Source: Tetrapyrgos nigripes (taxonomy: Eukaryota; Basidiomycota; Agaricomycetes; Agaricales; Campanellaceae). From it: DNA of 64,000 nucleotides. The stretch covers positions 288,363 to 352,362 of the forward strand of contig JAACJM010000073.1 in NCBI GenBank assembly GCA_013368315.1, in the 5' to 3' direction. The notes below the pieces were generated by a model. That model was not told where the DNA came from and ran no database searches. It was given only the letters and a program-made list of their open reading frames with translations. Shown here in pieces: positions 43,839-55,488 of this stretch. The position numbers and the translations under genes are program-made. How positions within the stretch are numbered: the stretch's first letter is position 1; each line of letters begins with the position of its first letter.

Positions 43839-44700
43839 TGGGTATAAGAGAGAGGGGATGGAAATTCAAGACGTAACTCACGGCGATGATTAGATTTTTG
43901 TAAAAAAAACCCCTTTTAAAACACAACAATTTTCAAGACTTTCTCACCTTTTGTTTGGCAAGAAGCTGCAAATGCGCAACAAATACTCGTCCAAGTAGAG
44001 TTGAGGTATCTTATCTCTTCTCTTTTTGACAGTATCAATTTAGGGTTAGGGCTTATGGTATCTTATCTATTTGTCATGTGACTGTAGATATACCATATAA
44101 AGCAGGGGAGGGGGGAGGGGGTACAGTGTTAAAAAATTTCTCGACCCAAGGGCCCTTTACTGGTGGTGAGGGGCATTACTCGGAAGGTTACTCGGCAGAT
44201 GACATAATATGCCGTTTTTGGTATCTGCTCGCGTGGTCCGGCGGCGACCACTGATGTTCTTCGTCTCGACGAAATACTTTACATGCTAAGGCTGAGCTGC
44301 TCGTAAAGTAAATTATCTGTCTATTTATATTACTAGAATGTTGTAGGGCCCTTTATTCATTTTTATGGGAGCGCATATCCAAGCAAATGTCAAGGCCGTG
44401 ATTTGGCCATGATTCCACTGTCAGTAATGTGGATGATGAGGGGAGGAATAGCAGATATACCTATGCTAAATACTGGGATATACTTCAAGGTACAGTACAG
44501 GCTTACTTTTTCAGACAACATGTTGCAAAATGCCTATCTATTCTGAATTATTCATATTTTGTACTGGTACTTATTCTACGAAGGGAATGTTTCTCAATCT
44601 TGAAATTAGATGTGAGAAGAATTGTGCGCTATCGCTCTGAACCAGCTCCTTCAACAATGGAAGGTCGCAAACGGTGTCGAACACGCTTGGACACGTCCGT

Positions 44701-44935
44701 GCGACACGCACTTTGGGCGGCGTTGCATATTTCCAAAGATCTCTGTGCAAACTTAAATTTCGGATTTTTCAGTGCCATTTTTGCTCGCCCGGGTCTACTC
44801 CATATGGGACCGATTTGAGGCCGAACAGCCATATGGAGTAGCCCCGGCGCCGAGCATAAACTCGTCATTTATGTTTGTCCAAGAGATCTTTCCAAATATG
44901 CATTGCCGCCCAAGGTGACGCGCGCTACTGGCGAG
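44701..44935. repeat. Multi-armed palindrome
   Basis: The outer arms gcgacacgcactttgggcgg...ccaaagatctct (44701-44744) and agagatcttt...tgccgcccaaggtgacgcg (44882-44932) are inverted repeats with a few mismatches. An inner pair ctactccatatgg / ccatatggagtag (about 44795 and 44829) is nested within. It may be a foldback transposon remnant. Flanking ggttactcggca / tgccgagtaacc words (44188 and 44958) may mark a larger inverted structure. Confidence 0.6.
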
Positions 44936-45986
44936 TAACCTTGCACATGACTTGCCGTTGCCGAGTAACCTCTAAAAAACCCTTTTAGGGCAATTCCTTA
45001 GCTCAGTAACCGTGGATGACGCAATATCTGAAAAGATTGCCCTAATTTGGGACGCGCCGGCAGGCACGCTCCCGGGATTCCTGCGCTCATCCAAGCCTCT
45101 TGACGACGATGTTCATTCTGAAAACTGGCCAAAGATACACCGATGTACTCATGAAACAGTACCGGTAAGCATTCCCTCTTCTCTCCCTCTCCTTCCTTTC
45201 CCCTTTTCCTTTTGGGATTTTATTTTATTTATTTATTTTTCACCCCGCACCATACGAAACGGGCCCAAAATTTTGAAACCCCTTGTCGGCGCCTGCTTTT
45301 TTGAAAGAGGGTCACACCTGTGACATATCACTTCCCCGCCAATACACCGTCACTAAACGTCCCCCGTCGGCCCTCCACAGCTCGTATCCACATCTCTCGG
45401 AAAACCCTCTAAGTTGGATGAACTGAAGGTTTATATCACATACTTGAGGTTTGCAATTTTTTCCGGACAACGATAAAGATTTGAGGAAGTTTTAATTCGT
45501 CGACATTTTTGGTATCACTTCTAGGGTATGAAAGGAAGTTCAGTCACGGATCACAACGCGGTCTGAATTGTTCAGAGTTGGCCATGCGTCACACATCACA
45601 TTGAGGACTGAACCTGTGTGACGAAAGGTGAACCAAGCTAATCTTGGGCAAGTTTCAGGTGAACAAGCTATATTTCGGGCGCTGCCGCGCATTATACACA
45701 TTTTCTATCTATTTAGAGTACAATACTTAGGCTTAGAGAAGCCTGAACACCAAAATGAACCAAAAACTAACTTAAAAATGAACTAGTTTTTTGATCTGTC
45801 ACGCATCACATCAGCTACTGAACTGGATGAACTGGAACTAAAATTCGTCACAGTTAAAATTTCATGCCGGTACAGTATTGTATGCCATACTGGACTCGGA
45901 GCCGCTTGCTCATTTTGGCAAATGAGACCGATGTTATGACCTGTTTACTCCCTCCTTGACAGAAACCTCCATCATCTCGCAGAGCC
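44936..45986. other. Intergenic region upstream of the second F-box gene
   Basis: Contains pyrimidine-rich DNA (about 45175-45240) and short open frames without motifs. No further gene or complete element is recognised. Confidence 0.35.
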
Positions 45987-47495
45987 ATGGACACCCCAGC
46001 AATAACACTTACAGACCTTCCCGTCGAACTGATCACCATCGTACTCGAGTACAGCGAGGAGGATGACGTTGTGTCTCTTGCTGCAGTTTGCCGAGTTCTC
46101 AACGCTATCGCAGGGTCCCATTTTCTCAAGAGTGTCCACTTTCGCCACGATTCTAAAGGGCTCTTCTTAGGGAGCTCTGCCATTCCTTTTCGAGCATCGC
46201 GTGGTCTGTGCACAGTCCTTGACTGTCTGTCTAATGTGTCATATCTGATGTACGATCTGACCGACGACTATGTGGATGACATGTATAAAGGTCTGAGTGT
46301 TCTCAAAAATGTTCCAGCATCCCGCTTCTTCCATTTGTCTTATTTTACGCCGCTACCTCCGCCACATACCCTCGTGGGCTCTACCGATCTACCATTCCCA
46401 CTTCGCTTGTTACCGTCTCCCAGTTCAGCCACTGCTGTGCTCCTAGCGCTTTTCGCTGAGCTTGTCGTAAAGAGCACGCGCAGCCTCCATATTGACGCCG
46501 ATCTCGAGGTCGATGATACTTTGATGCCGATTTCGCTGCCGCCTCTAACGTCTCTGGAAGATGTACACATCACAGCTCCTTTCCTCCATACTCGTCCATT
46601 CCGTACCTGGATCACCTCGTCATTGAACGCGTCTCGTATCCTACGCCTTTATATTGGTTCTGTTCCCACAATATCACCCTTTCTTTCCCAGCTCTCCCTT
46701 CCTTCTCTTCAGAGATTTACCTTCACTGATAGAGGGGAGGTCAGCGCGATCGACTTCGCCTCTGTCCGCTCATTTCTTTTGCGGCACCCAAGCATCCGAG
46801 ATTTGAACCTCACGTTCAGTATACACGATAATTCTGGAGATGCAGGGTCTCTTCCCCTTCCAAATTTGAAGAAACTGTTCGTCCACCCATCACTTCTTCC
46901 TCATTTTCTTTCTTTACCAGGCCCATCCCCTGCTGCTACATCATCCTCGCTCCTTTTCCCAAATCTACAATCCATACATTTTGAGGTCGGATTATTTGAA
47001 CATTTAACCACGCCTTACACCTACAGTGTATGGGAGACAGTCCTTCGCCGTGTATCTGCGCAGGGCAACGTCACGGAACTAGAGCTTCCTTTCGAAGACT
47101 TTTTAAACTTCAAGCATCCCATCTATGATCCCTTCTCTTCACCCTCACAAATCCTTGAATTACCTTCCATCCAACTTGTCACTTTTCTCTTCAGTCACCA
47201 TGTGACTCCAGACGAACTTCAGGAACTCTTTTTCCCCTGGTTTAACCACACTTTCCCCAACGCGCGTAGGTTGGCGATACACCAAATTCAGTGGGCTCAA
47301 CAGGAAGAGAGTTCATTCGCAGGAGCAATAAAGGAGAAGTGTCCGCAGGTTGAGACCTTAGAACTGAGTTACACGAAGAAGTTGGTAGAGGAGTGGTTGG
47401 CGCAGGATTCAGAGGGGTTTGGACTAGCTGCTCACCGATCTGAAGGTAAGTTCCCGATTCTGGCGTTATATCATGCTCGCTTCATTACTAACTAA
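45987..47495 (+). CDS. F-box protein (copy 2)
   Basis: A single long frame from MDTPAITLTDLPVELITIVLEY with the F-box ending VVSLAAVCRVLNAIAGSHF. About 420 residues follow with leucine-rich segments (LPSLQRFTFTD, HPSIRDLNLTF, LPLPNLKKLFVHPSLL). It is clearly paralogous to copy 1: LTDLPVELIT, HLKSV/FLKS, SQLSLPSL and RSFLLRHPS recur at corresponding positions. It should act as an SCF substrate adaptor. Near the end, SEG is followed by a strong donor (GAAG|GTAAGT) and an acceptor near 47506. The true C-terminus may therefore lie slightly downstream, replacing the last 16 residues. The SAP-like N-terminus of copy 1 is absent. Confidence 0.85.
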   Translation: MDTPAITLTDLPVELITIVLEYSEEDDVVSLAAVCRVLNAIAGSHFLKSVHFRHDSKGLFLGSSAIPFRASRGLCTVLDCLSNVSYLMYDLTDDYVDDMYKGLSVLKNVPASRFFHLSYFTPLPPPHTLVGSTDLPFPLRLLPSPSSATAVLLALFAELVVKSTRSLHIDADLEVDDTLMPISLPPLTSLEDVHITAPFLHTRPFRTWITSSLNASRILRLYIGSVPTISPFLSQLSLPSLQRFTFTDRGEVSAIDFASVRSFLLRHPSIRDLNLTFSIHDNSGDAGSLPLPNLKKLFVHPSLLPHFLSLPGPSPAATSSSLLFPNLQSIHFEVGLFEHLTTPYTYSVWETVLRRVSAQGNVTELELPFEDFLNFKHPIYDPFSSPSQILELPSIQLVTFLFSHHVTPDELQELFFPWFNHTFPNARRLAIHQIQWAQQEESSFAGAIKEKCPQVETLELSYTKKLVEEWLAQDSEGFGLAAHRSEGKFPILALYHARFITN

Positions 47496-47636
47496 ATTTC
47501 ATAAAAGACATACAGTACTGTACTACTATGTTACCTACAACGTTAACCTGAACAGTTTAACAAGCGAATCTCTTTTGCGTCGTCGTCTAACAGAAAAACA
47601 TCATGCAATTCACACTATTGATTGTGTGAGCCCTAC

Positions 47637-49093
47637 TTACGACTTTTGATGTAAGGAGTGAAAAAACTCTCTTACTTTCCCATGGTGATCTCCGTGGGGT
47701 ATCACAACCTTACGTCCCCTGACGTCGAATGCCCTCAGTTCGTCAATGATCTTATTGACGTTGGTTAATGGCTCTGTAGCTACAATCGCGCGCACGGAAC
47801 CATTCGCAAATAGCTCAAGGGCCTTTACTGCGTCTTCTCTTGAGCCGTACTGCGTTGAAAGGACTAGGGGAATGCCATGAGTGTACTAGGAAGTGATCGC
47901 AGTTCGGGAACACGCACTTTTGGCTCCCGTAGCTAACAAATCGGCTGAATTCAGCGTAAAGTTCTCCGGAGAAACGCCCACAATAACAGAAATTGGATTA
48001 GACGGAAAGTTCACTTCGTTGGGTTTGAGAGCATTGAATCCTAGTTGGAAAGCTGTAGGTAATAAAGTTTGATTAATGTTATCACAGACGCGAACAGAAT
48101 AACATAGAAATCCTTACTCTGATTGATACCAACAAAATCAATTACAACGTCGACTCTGAAACTCTCCTTTGTGATTTTGTTGTTGAGATCAAGGAGGCTG
48201 AAAGCTTCCGTGGCTCCCAATTCAAGAGCGAGTTTGCGTGCTTCAGGTTTGATATCACAAGCGTATACCGTGGCACCGAAATGTTTCGCATATTGGAGAC
48301 CAAGGTGGCCTACGCCACCAATTCCGAACATGAGGACTTTTGCATTGGTTCCTGGTCCAAGCTGTGCGCACGCAGATGTGGTTCTCAGTAAATGAGGGGA
48401 ATTACTGAACAACTGAGTCGAGTCACTTACGCCTGCCCGATTTGCTACGGCATCATATGCAGTGATACCAGCGTCGGCTGCAATAGCTGCAACTTCGGGA
48501 GGGACCCCAGGGGGCTGTAGTCAAGTCAGAATGAATAAAGAACGTTGCGTAGAATACACCAACGTACCACCGGTACCAATAGATCCTCTCTCACTTTCAC
48601 ATATTCTTCATAACCACCATCTAACCCAGTCCCCAGAGCATTGAATATAGCAGGGCCGCCATTGACACCGTGATCATTATGGTCTCCAATGAGTGACATG
48701 TACAGTTGGTTCATACGGATTTTATCACGATCTACACCTTGGCCATAACTGAAACGAAGCAAATCAGTACCTGAAAGCAGTGATGGTGATAAGCCTGAAA
48801 TGTCAGTTTCTTACGCGACGACTTCACCGCAAACCTCATGGCCTAGCACATAAGTCCTGGGATCAAAGGTAGCTCCAGAGAGAAGGAACGTGTCAGTATG
48901 GCATACTGCGTTGTTGTCAGGTGATGGACTTTGTTCATTATATGTAAACGTACGTACCTCCACATGCCAGGACTTTGAGAATAACTTCTCCTCGACCAGG
49001 TTTTGGAACGGGATAATCATGAACGATAGATAAGTGGACGTCTCCAGGTCGATAAAGAGCAGCGGTCTGGGTGGATGGAAGGGAACCCATCAT
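47637..49093 (-). CDS. Zinc-type medium-chain alcohol dehydrogenase, no structural-zinc Cys cluster
   Basis: Start MMGSLPSTQTAALYRPG at 49093. Catalytic zinc region: ACGVCHTDTFLLSGAT then VLGHEVCGEVV, giving Cys, His and Glu of the MDR family. The usual four-cysteine structural zinc loop is missing: the segment after GQGVDRDKIRMNQ reads YMSLIGDHNDHGVNGGP. The Rossmann site is FGIGGVGHLGLQYAKHF with an acidic ACDIKPEARK, and DVVIDFVGINQ follows. The C-terminus is RGRKVVIPHGDHHGKVRE and the frame stops at 47637. Six or so short introns. It probably reduces aldehydes or oxidises alcohols with NAD(P); the substrate is unknown. The end could also be extended by a GTAAGA donor just after HHGK. Confidence 0.85.
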
Positions 49094-49895
49094 GTTGACG
49101 TGTATCAAGAGAGGTTATTAGGGAGAGATTAGTAGTGTGATTAAGTGGAGTTGTTGAAGGGCTATAAATGAGCTCAGTGAAGATAGGCTCCGCTTTTATA
49201 CTGCAACGCGACAGCGGCCACATTTGGAGAGATTGTCATAGAAAAAGGGAAAGCTTTCCCTCAGTCGCACGAGGCAATGCCACGTTGAAACCTTGTTGAA
49301 AAGAATCATTGCACATAGCCTCTACATCGACAACCTGCGTTTTCAACTCGATTGAGTGTACACTGTTCAAGATGACAGTCAGTTATTCGGAAATCATAGA
49401 GCCGTCTCGAATCCAATCAGAGCGATGGCCAAGACAATGTAAGGCTCTAAAGACACCGAAGAATGAAAGAAGAGTTCAGCAGAAGCCTGGCATTCTCGGT
49501 CCCAACCCTTAGAGCCGTAAAGGCTAAAATGGTGCATAAGCCGCCCAATAGGCCCAGCGCTGTTCAGCAAAGATGCTAAGGACTGAAGGTGTGCTAAGAT
49601 TGTACCCATGGGGATACAACATTAATATTGACATTGGCAGAGGTGTTTGATCGACACCTAAAAAAGACAAAAAAAGAAGTGAGAGAGTGCATGCTGTATG
49701 ATGTATCCATTCTTAGTGTGAGTCAAACTTGAGGAATCGTCAGCTTAGAACGTCAATCGGAAAGTGTTCAAAAGTCCATCCAATGCCTGGGGTCCTTCCA
49801 TTACATACTAGTCAAAAACGACCGAGAGTCCCAATAGAGTCCTCCTCGTAAACCAGCTCCTTTCAAGTCTCTTCTGTACTTTCCTTCCTTCCAAA
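49094..49895. other. Intergenic region
   Basis: Shared 5' side of the alcohol dehydrogenase and 3' side of the membrane protein. Short open frames only. No repeat or RNA gene is recognised. Confidence 0.35.
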
Positions 49896-51643
49896 TCATC
49901 TCCTACCAAGACCAAAGCTTTTCTCCGAGTCTACCCTCAATGGCATGTGTTCTTCCAAATCCACATCTAAATCAAGCCTGGTCTGAATATCCGTATCCAT
50001 AGTCATATTGGCCTGGTCAGAGGAGTTTTCGAGATGAGCTATAGACATAATTTTAACAGAATTGATCACGTCTTTGACGTCGATACCGAGTCCGACGCGG
50101 ACGACGAGGAGGGTTGGGGCTATTCCCTGCATAGTGAGGATAAGTGTAAGTAAGTATCAGTATAGGGAAGGACAATAATAAGTGAGGCCAGGATGAGTGC
50201 TGACGTGGAGTCCAATCGAGATGCACGGACTCGTAATGCATAATGCATGTGGTGGATGGTAGAAGAATACATAGAAGAGTACTCACAACGAGCTGCGTCT
50301 GCGCATTAACAGCAATATCCGAGGCTAGGACATTATGTGCAAACATGGAGACAACACCGGCGATGGTTGCGGTTGAGTATAGTATACTTGATTCCATTCT
50401 GCGTGCCAGCCGTGTTGAAGGGTGTTCGGAGCGATCGAGCGTTTGGAGATGAGGGACGGGGGTGACGGGGAGGCATGAGACATGAAAGAGAAAAGAGAGG
50501 AAGTATATAAAAGTGTAAGAATGGTTCAAGGCAACGGTGAAGTGCGAAACGATAACTCACATCATAGCAGCGATCATCTTATATCTTGTCTGAACCGCAG
50601 AACCGAGTATAGCACCTGCTTCGTGATTGATCCAGTAGATTCTTCCAGCTGTGGATATAGCGATTGCGCAAGGAGGTTAACAGCCGTCAGCCGTAGAAGT
50701 TACGAATGCAGAATGGTACCAATCGAGCTCGAGTTGACTCACCAGTCAAACTCGTCAAGATGATATTCTCTATCAAGGTCATGATCATGAATATGACGAG
50801 GTAGGTGGTTTTGTATGCGAGTACACTGACCCCGAAAGCTAGATAGTACGATATTTGATGTCAGTAAAACAATACTGACCCCAGTACTACTAGTCTAAGT
50901 GAGAAAATGAGAGAGCGTACCTACCTAGATTGATACAAAGACCTATGAAAGGAACAATGATAATGTAGAGATTTGCCCCCCATATTACGTAGCATCGTTG
51001 GATCTAGATAAAGGAAGACGAGATGACATTGTTAAAAAACTGGACGAAAATCAATTTGTTAAAGTGGGGACGAACCATGATCAACTCTGCGCAGACACTT
51101 CAGAGAGTCGCACAAGGTTAGTGCATCGTAGCAAAGTGGCATTCAAGCCAAATTCCAACTCAACATCTCCACTCACTTTGCAACCATATAAACCCCTAAC
51201 ATCGATATCCCCCTCTGCATCCTCATCTCCTCAGGCATCTTCACCGCCTGAGCGACCGTAACTAAATTAAGCACTACCGTAGACGTGCATAGGATGAACA
51301 GCAGCGTCGTCAAGGCGATGTGTAATTTGTAGTGTAAGCGTTTTCGTTTGCGCATTAGGTGAATGCAGACGCCGAAGAGTGGGATGTACATGCCTGAGGA
51401 GCGAGATATGTTACACGTAAGTATGAGTAAGAGAGGGAAATTGGGATGACGATGAATGATGGGGACAAGGCTGACCGTAGAAGAATAGTTGGACCTGAAC
51501 GTGGGGTGAAGACGCGTAGGTGAGTAGGTCTGCAGAAGAAGGGCTGGTTAAGAATACCGTTTACGCACTCCAGTCGTGATAAGTCTTCGTACTTCCAACT
51601 GGTCCGTCGTGCCGATGAAAAACGATTCAGTACCCATCAACAT
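49896..51643 (-). CDS. Multi-pass membrane protein of unknown function (copy 2)
   Basis: Start MLMGTESFFIGTTDQLEV at 51643. Exons on the minus strand give VQLFFYGMYIPLFGVCIHLM, LHIALTTLLFILCTSTVVLNLV, QRCYVIWGANLYIIIVPFIG, helical exons encoding a hydrophobic core, and MESSILYSTATIAGVVSMFAH. The last exon contains GIAPTLLVVRVGLG and a polar tail ending at 49896. The RCYVIW and GIAPTLLVVR motifs match copy 1 at 27010-28625. About seven helices. The family is common in Agaricomycetes and uncharacterised. Exon boundaries inside the central part are approximate. Confidence 0.68.
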
Positions 51644-52415
51644 CTTTTGCTTTCAATCTTGACGAATAACTTTGAAATTGGGGAACACCGATTCGGAGGG
51701 ACTGGGAAGAACGAAAGAAAGAGAGAGAGAGATGATCAAGGGGAGGGAGGGGGAAGTAAAGAAAGGAAGCACACGCCCAATGCTTCGCCTTAAATGCGAC
51801 AGCTATTAAGTACGACTTATCCGTAAGGTATTATTGATGCTATAATTACTCATCATCATGCGCTGTGGGTGTGTCGGCGAATAGAAGGGCTGGAAAGCTG
51901 TGCATCAAGTACGAAAGATGGGCTCAGCAACGGAAGAATCGGAACGCGTATTCTTTTTGTGGGGGCAGACGGGGGAGTTAGCCCAAGTAATAGACTCATC
52001 CTCCTCCTCCGGGACTAGAATGGGTTTCAGTGGGTTTCATATGTACTAGAGCTGACTACAAGCGCCCATTTTTGCGGTCTCGGAATTCTCCGGACGCTGA
52101 TCGGCTAAGTTCTAAATGACGTCGCACTGTGCTATCCCTCCTGCACTATTCCATTGTTAGTGCTCGCAATGCATTCTGAACATATCTAGGGGATGTGTTG
52201 GAAGTTTTCAGACTAAAGTATGAGGGATTCATGAAGTGTGGAGGCATACCAAAAATCCTGCAATTTGTCTCAGTAAGCACCACAGAGCAGCGCCCTTTTT
52301 TTATCTCCGAAACTTAGCCGAAAGGCGAGTTGATTTACTCAGCTCTATTGAGACGCCTCCCACGCCGAAAAGACAAAATATCCACTCGACGGATAGATCA
52401 CATCACTACTACTGA
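51644..52415. other. Intergenic region with purine-rich tract
   Basis: A GA-rich stretch (about 51712-51765) lies upstream of the membrane-protein start. Nothing else is recognised before the MITE. Confidence 0.35.
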
Positions 52416-52617
52416 TAGTCTCGTACCCAGACGTTATAGGGCGAGAGGAAAATTTGAGGAACAAATAAAGAGTAAATAGTGAACAAATAATGAAACAAAC
52501 AAAAGGTCCTCGCCCTATTCACGACGCGGATTCTTATTTGTTCCATTATTTGTTCATTATTTACCCTTTATTTGTTCAATTTTTCCCCGTGTCGTGAAAG
52601 ATCTGGGTACGAGATTA
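52416..52617. mobile_element. Mutator-type MITE, 202 bp, 9-bp TSD
   Basis: The ends are TAGTCTCGTACCCAGA and TCTGGGTACGAGATTA, inverted with one mismatch. The flanking 9-bp duplication TACTACTGA is identical at 52407-52415 and 52618-52626. The interior is largely palindromic (gaacaaataaagagtaaatag against its complement ctatttaccctttatttgttc-like sequence). A 9-bp duplication fits MULEs. No coding capacity. Confidence 0.88.
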
Positions 52618-52626
52618 TACTACTGA

Positions 52627-53640
52627 TATAAAATATATCTGTAAAAAAGTGTGTTTCCGTACGCCTTTCTGCCGAGCGGATATTTTTGTATTTTCGGTGT
52701 GTCCGGAGGAAGTAAGTTGAATATGAGAATCTCTCGTGGAAGTGAGGCCTGGACCCAAGCGTGACTTGAGTCTAGACTTGACGCGTCGCGATGCGTGACG
52801 TCATCTTTCCTCTCGAGACTTTGTTTTCGGGCAAGAAGGCAGGTAGCCAAGTAGCCAAGTAGATAGGTACGTGGATACGACGCTGCTATGGATAAGGATA
52901 TGGATTATTTAGGGAAAGTATACTGATATATACATACTTGAATTAGGGACGAATATTATTGTGGAATGAAGACTATGTATATGTAAGTTGAGCAAGAAAC
53001 CAAAGGAGGCTGGCGACAAGAACCCGCAGCAAGGAAAGCAGAGATGGAGAGGGAGTAGGGTAAGGACGGACAAACAGCGAGGGATGTGATAGAGTACTAC
53101 TGCAAGACCAATGAACCACCAACGTGCAAAAAAGCTATAGTACATAGTTGGAGAGAAGAGAAAGTTGGAGGCGAGGTACGTAAACGATAGGTAGACGGGC
53201 AATGAGTACCGCACCAATCATTGAGATAAGGAAAAGAGGCGGCCAGGGCGAGGCGAACGATTGGCGAACGATAACCCTTGGAGTTTGGAATTGGGGAGAA
53301 GAATTTTCCGGGTACCGAGACGGTCGTTGACTCGCTGATATTGATGAATGACGGGACTGGTTTCCTTCGAGAACGGCGGCGATTGGTTTTGTTCTTTGTT
53401 CTATATTTCTATATGCTGAAGTCGTTTCTGTCTATCGTCTAAAACTCTATACAACGAACAGCCAAAAGAAAAAGAAAAATTCTACAACGTGAGCATCACA
53501 TCCAACAAGCAATGACATCGAAACCGGAGCGTGGGTGTGGATTTCGGCACCCTTTCGAGGATGGAGGATGGAGGATAGGGACGGGACACGGAAACCAGAC
53601 GGAACTGATCAATTACCTGAACGAATCAATCATAAGCATT
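52627..53640. other. Gene-free region downstream of the peroxiredoxin
   Basis: About 1 kb without a supportable gene. Short minus-strand open frames (52620-52850 and 52909-53217) lack start context and motifs. Part is probably the peroxiredoxin 3' untranslated region. Confidence 0.35.
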
Positions 53641-54551
53641 TCACTCAGTACGCATCCTCTTCTTAGCTGGTTCTGAAGAGTCCATACCAGAGGCGTTGGC
53701 GTTACCGGCAGTGGAGAAGTACTCGAGTTTATCTGTAGGAGTAGCTTTGATGGTGGCGGATCCTTCGGACCAGTTGGCGGGGCAGACTTCGCCATGTTTG
53801 TCCTGGGGAAAGGAAGGAAGGGTGAGTGGCGTGTTGGGGCTAAGTGAAACAGGAAGGAGGAAGAGAGAAGGCGGAGGGGAGAGGGAATAAAGGGAAGAGG
53901 AATAAGTATATAGAAGAGGGACGAGAACGTACAGTGAACTGGAAAGCCTTGACAAGCCTAATAGTCTCCGAAACCGAACGTCCGACGGGGAGGTCGTTGA
54001 CAGTGATTTGCCTGTACGCATTTACGTGATATGAGTACCACAAAAGTTATGATGCGGGCATCTAGACCATCCTCGTAACTTACCTCAGAGTTCCCTTCGG
54101 ATCAATAATAAATAACCCTCTCAATGCAATCCCCTCCTCCTCAAGCAGCACTCCATACTCTCTGGAAATGTTCATATTCCTATCGGCAATCAAAGGAAGC
54201 TTCAAATCCGGACCCAATCCCCCCTCTTTACGAGGTTGAATCGCCCATGCATAGTGGGAGTACTGAGAGTCGGTGGAGACACCGAGGACGACGGTGTCGA
54301 TGGCGGTAAAGTCGGAGAGGGCGTCGTTGAAGGCGAGGATTTCGGTAGGGCAGACGAAAGTGAAGTCCATGGGGTAGAAGAACAGGACGACCCTATATGA
54401 AAAAATGCCACGCAAGTCAGTGAGTGAGCGGGACGCGACGCGACGCATACCATTTTCCAAGATAGTCAGAGAGAGAGATCTCCTGGAAGAGACCGTCGAC
54501 GACGGCAGAGGCTTTGAAGGCGGGAGCGGGGCGTTGGATGAGGGCGGGCAT
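53641..54551 (-). CDS. TSA1: Typical 2-Cys peroxiredoxin (Tsa1/AhpC class)
   Basis: Start [20 protein letters not shown] at 54551, four exons or so. The peroxidatic cysteine is in [16 protein letters not shown] and the resolving cysteine in [68 protein letters not shown] and [12 protein letters not shown] are all in place. It reduces hydrogen peroxide and alkyl hydroperoxides using thioredoxin, mainly in the cytosol. After the usual C-terminal helix there is a tail of about 30 residues ending [13 protein letters not shown]. It is longer than in yeast Tsa1 and carries a basic KKRMR patch. First intron donor near 54455. Confidence 0.93.
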
Positions 54552-54880
54552 GGTGGTGGTTGAAGAAGGAAAGAAAGAACGAGAAAGAAAAATTTTAAGC
54601 GAGACGCGCCGGTCCAGGGCCCCGTCAATCGGCCGGCTCTCGAACCCTTTCACTTTGTCACACTTCTCTTGACTCCGATCGCGACTTCCATGTGTCTTCT
54701 CCGCAAAACTTAAAGACTTTCTTCAGAGTATGCGTATACAGCAATATTTGACCTGAATGCGCGTCGTTACTCGTTTGTGTGGTTGACAAGCCCTAAATAG
54801 CTTGCGTAGCTTCCCAATACGGTAATCGCCGACACAGACCCAGTTCATGCGCTACAGACTCATCCCCATCCTCAGATCCG

Positions 54881-55120
54881 TCACTCAATCTCCGTAACCC
54901 CCAATGTAGTCAAAAACTCATCATACTCATTCCCAAACTGCCCTTCCAGATAAATCTTATCGACATTCTGTTTACCAGCTTTGTCATTAAATTGATCCTT
55001 TGATTTTACTACTGCACGATGTGTTCGCCACTAACGGCGCCACAGGTTTCATATTTTTTCGGAGCCAGTCTTGACCCAGGACGGCGTATTGCCAAAAGTT
55101 TGGTGTTAGTAACATGAGTA
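54881..55120 (-). pseudogene. Partial duplicate of the 3' end of the neighbouring secreted-protein gene
   Basis: The minus strand reads LTPNFWQYAVLGQDWLRKNM, closely matching LTPSFWQYAVLRQFWLDKYV in the gene at 55489-56926. After a frame change it reads YLEGQFGNEYDEFLTTLGVTE, corresponding to YLAGQL...LLRELGVQE. It ends in TGA at 54881. It has no start of its own. It could instead be an alternative 3' exon; the frame change argues for decay. Confidence 0.6.
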
Positions 55121-55488
55121 TGTGAGTAAGAGAATACCTTCGAATTTGTGGCTCTAATCTGATTCTGATTCATGATCATGCTCAGATAAATCCTGTTATT
55201 CGAGTCACCGAAACGTTTAACCGAGCTTCCCTCGTTACGAGACCATATGTATCTAGCTGAAAAAGACTCGGGCTGTGGAGTCTGCAAACTTTGCTAAATC
55301 TTCCAAATTTCTATTCTCATCCTACGGCAAATTACAGAACTACAACAAATCCATACAAATTCCGCGCTCTCTGAAACCACTTTCCTCCAGAGTCCCAAAC
55401 GTTGCTGGCCGGTACGCATGGAGTATCTGTATGGCATCCTTCCCCATTCTTCTTCCGCAGAGTCGACTAGTACTCGCAATTGATTCAT

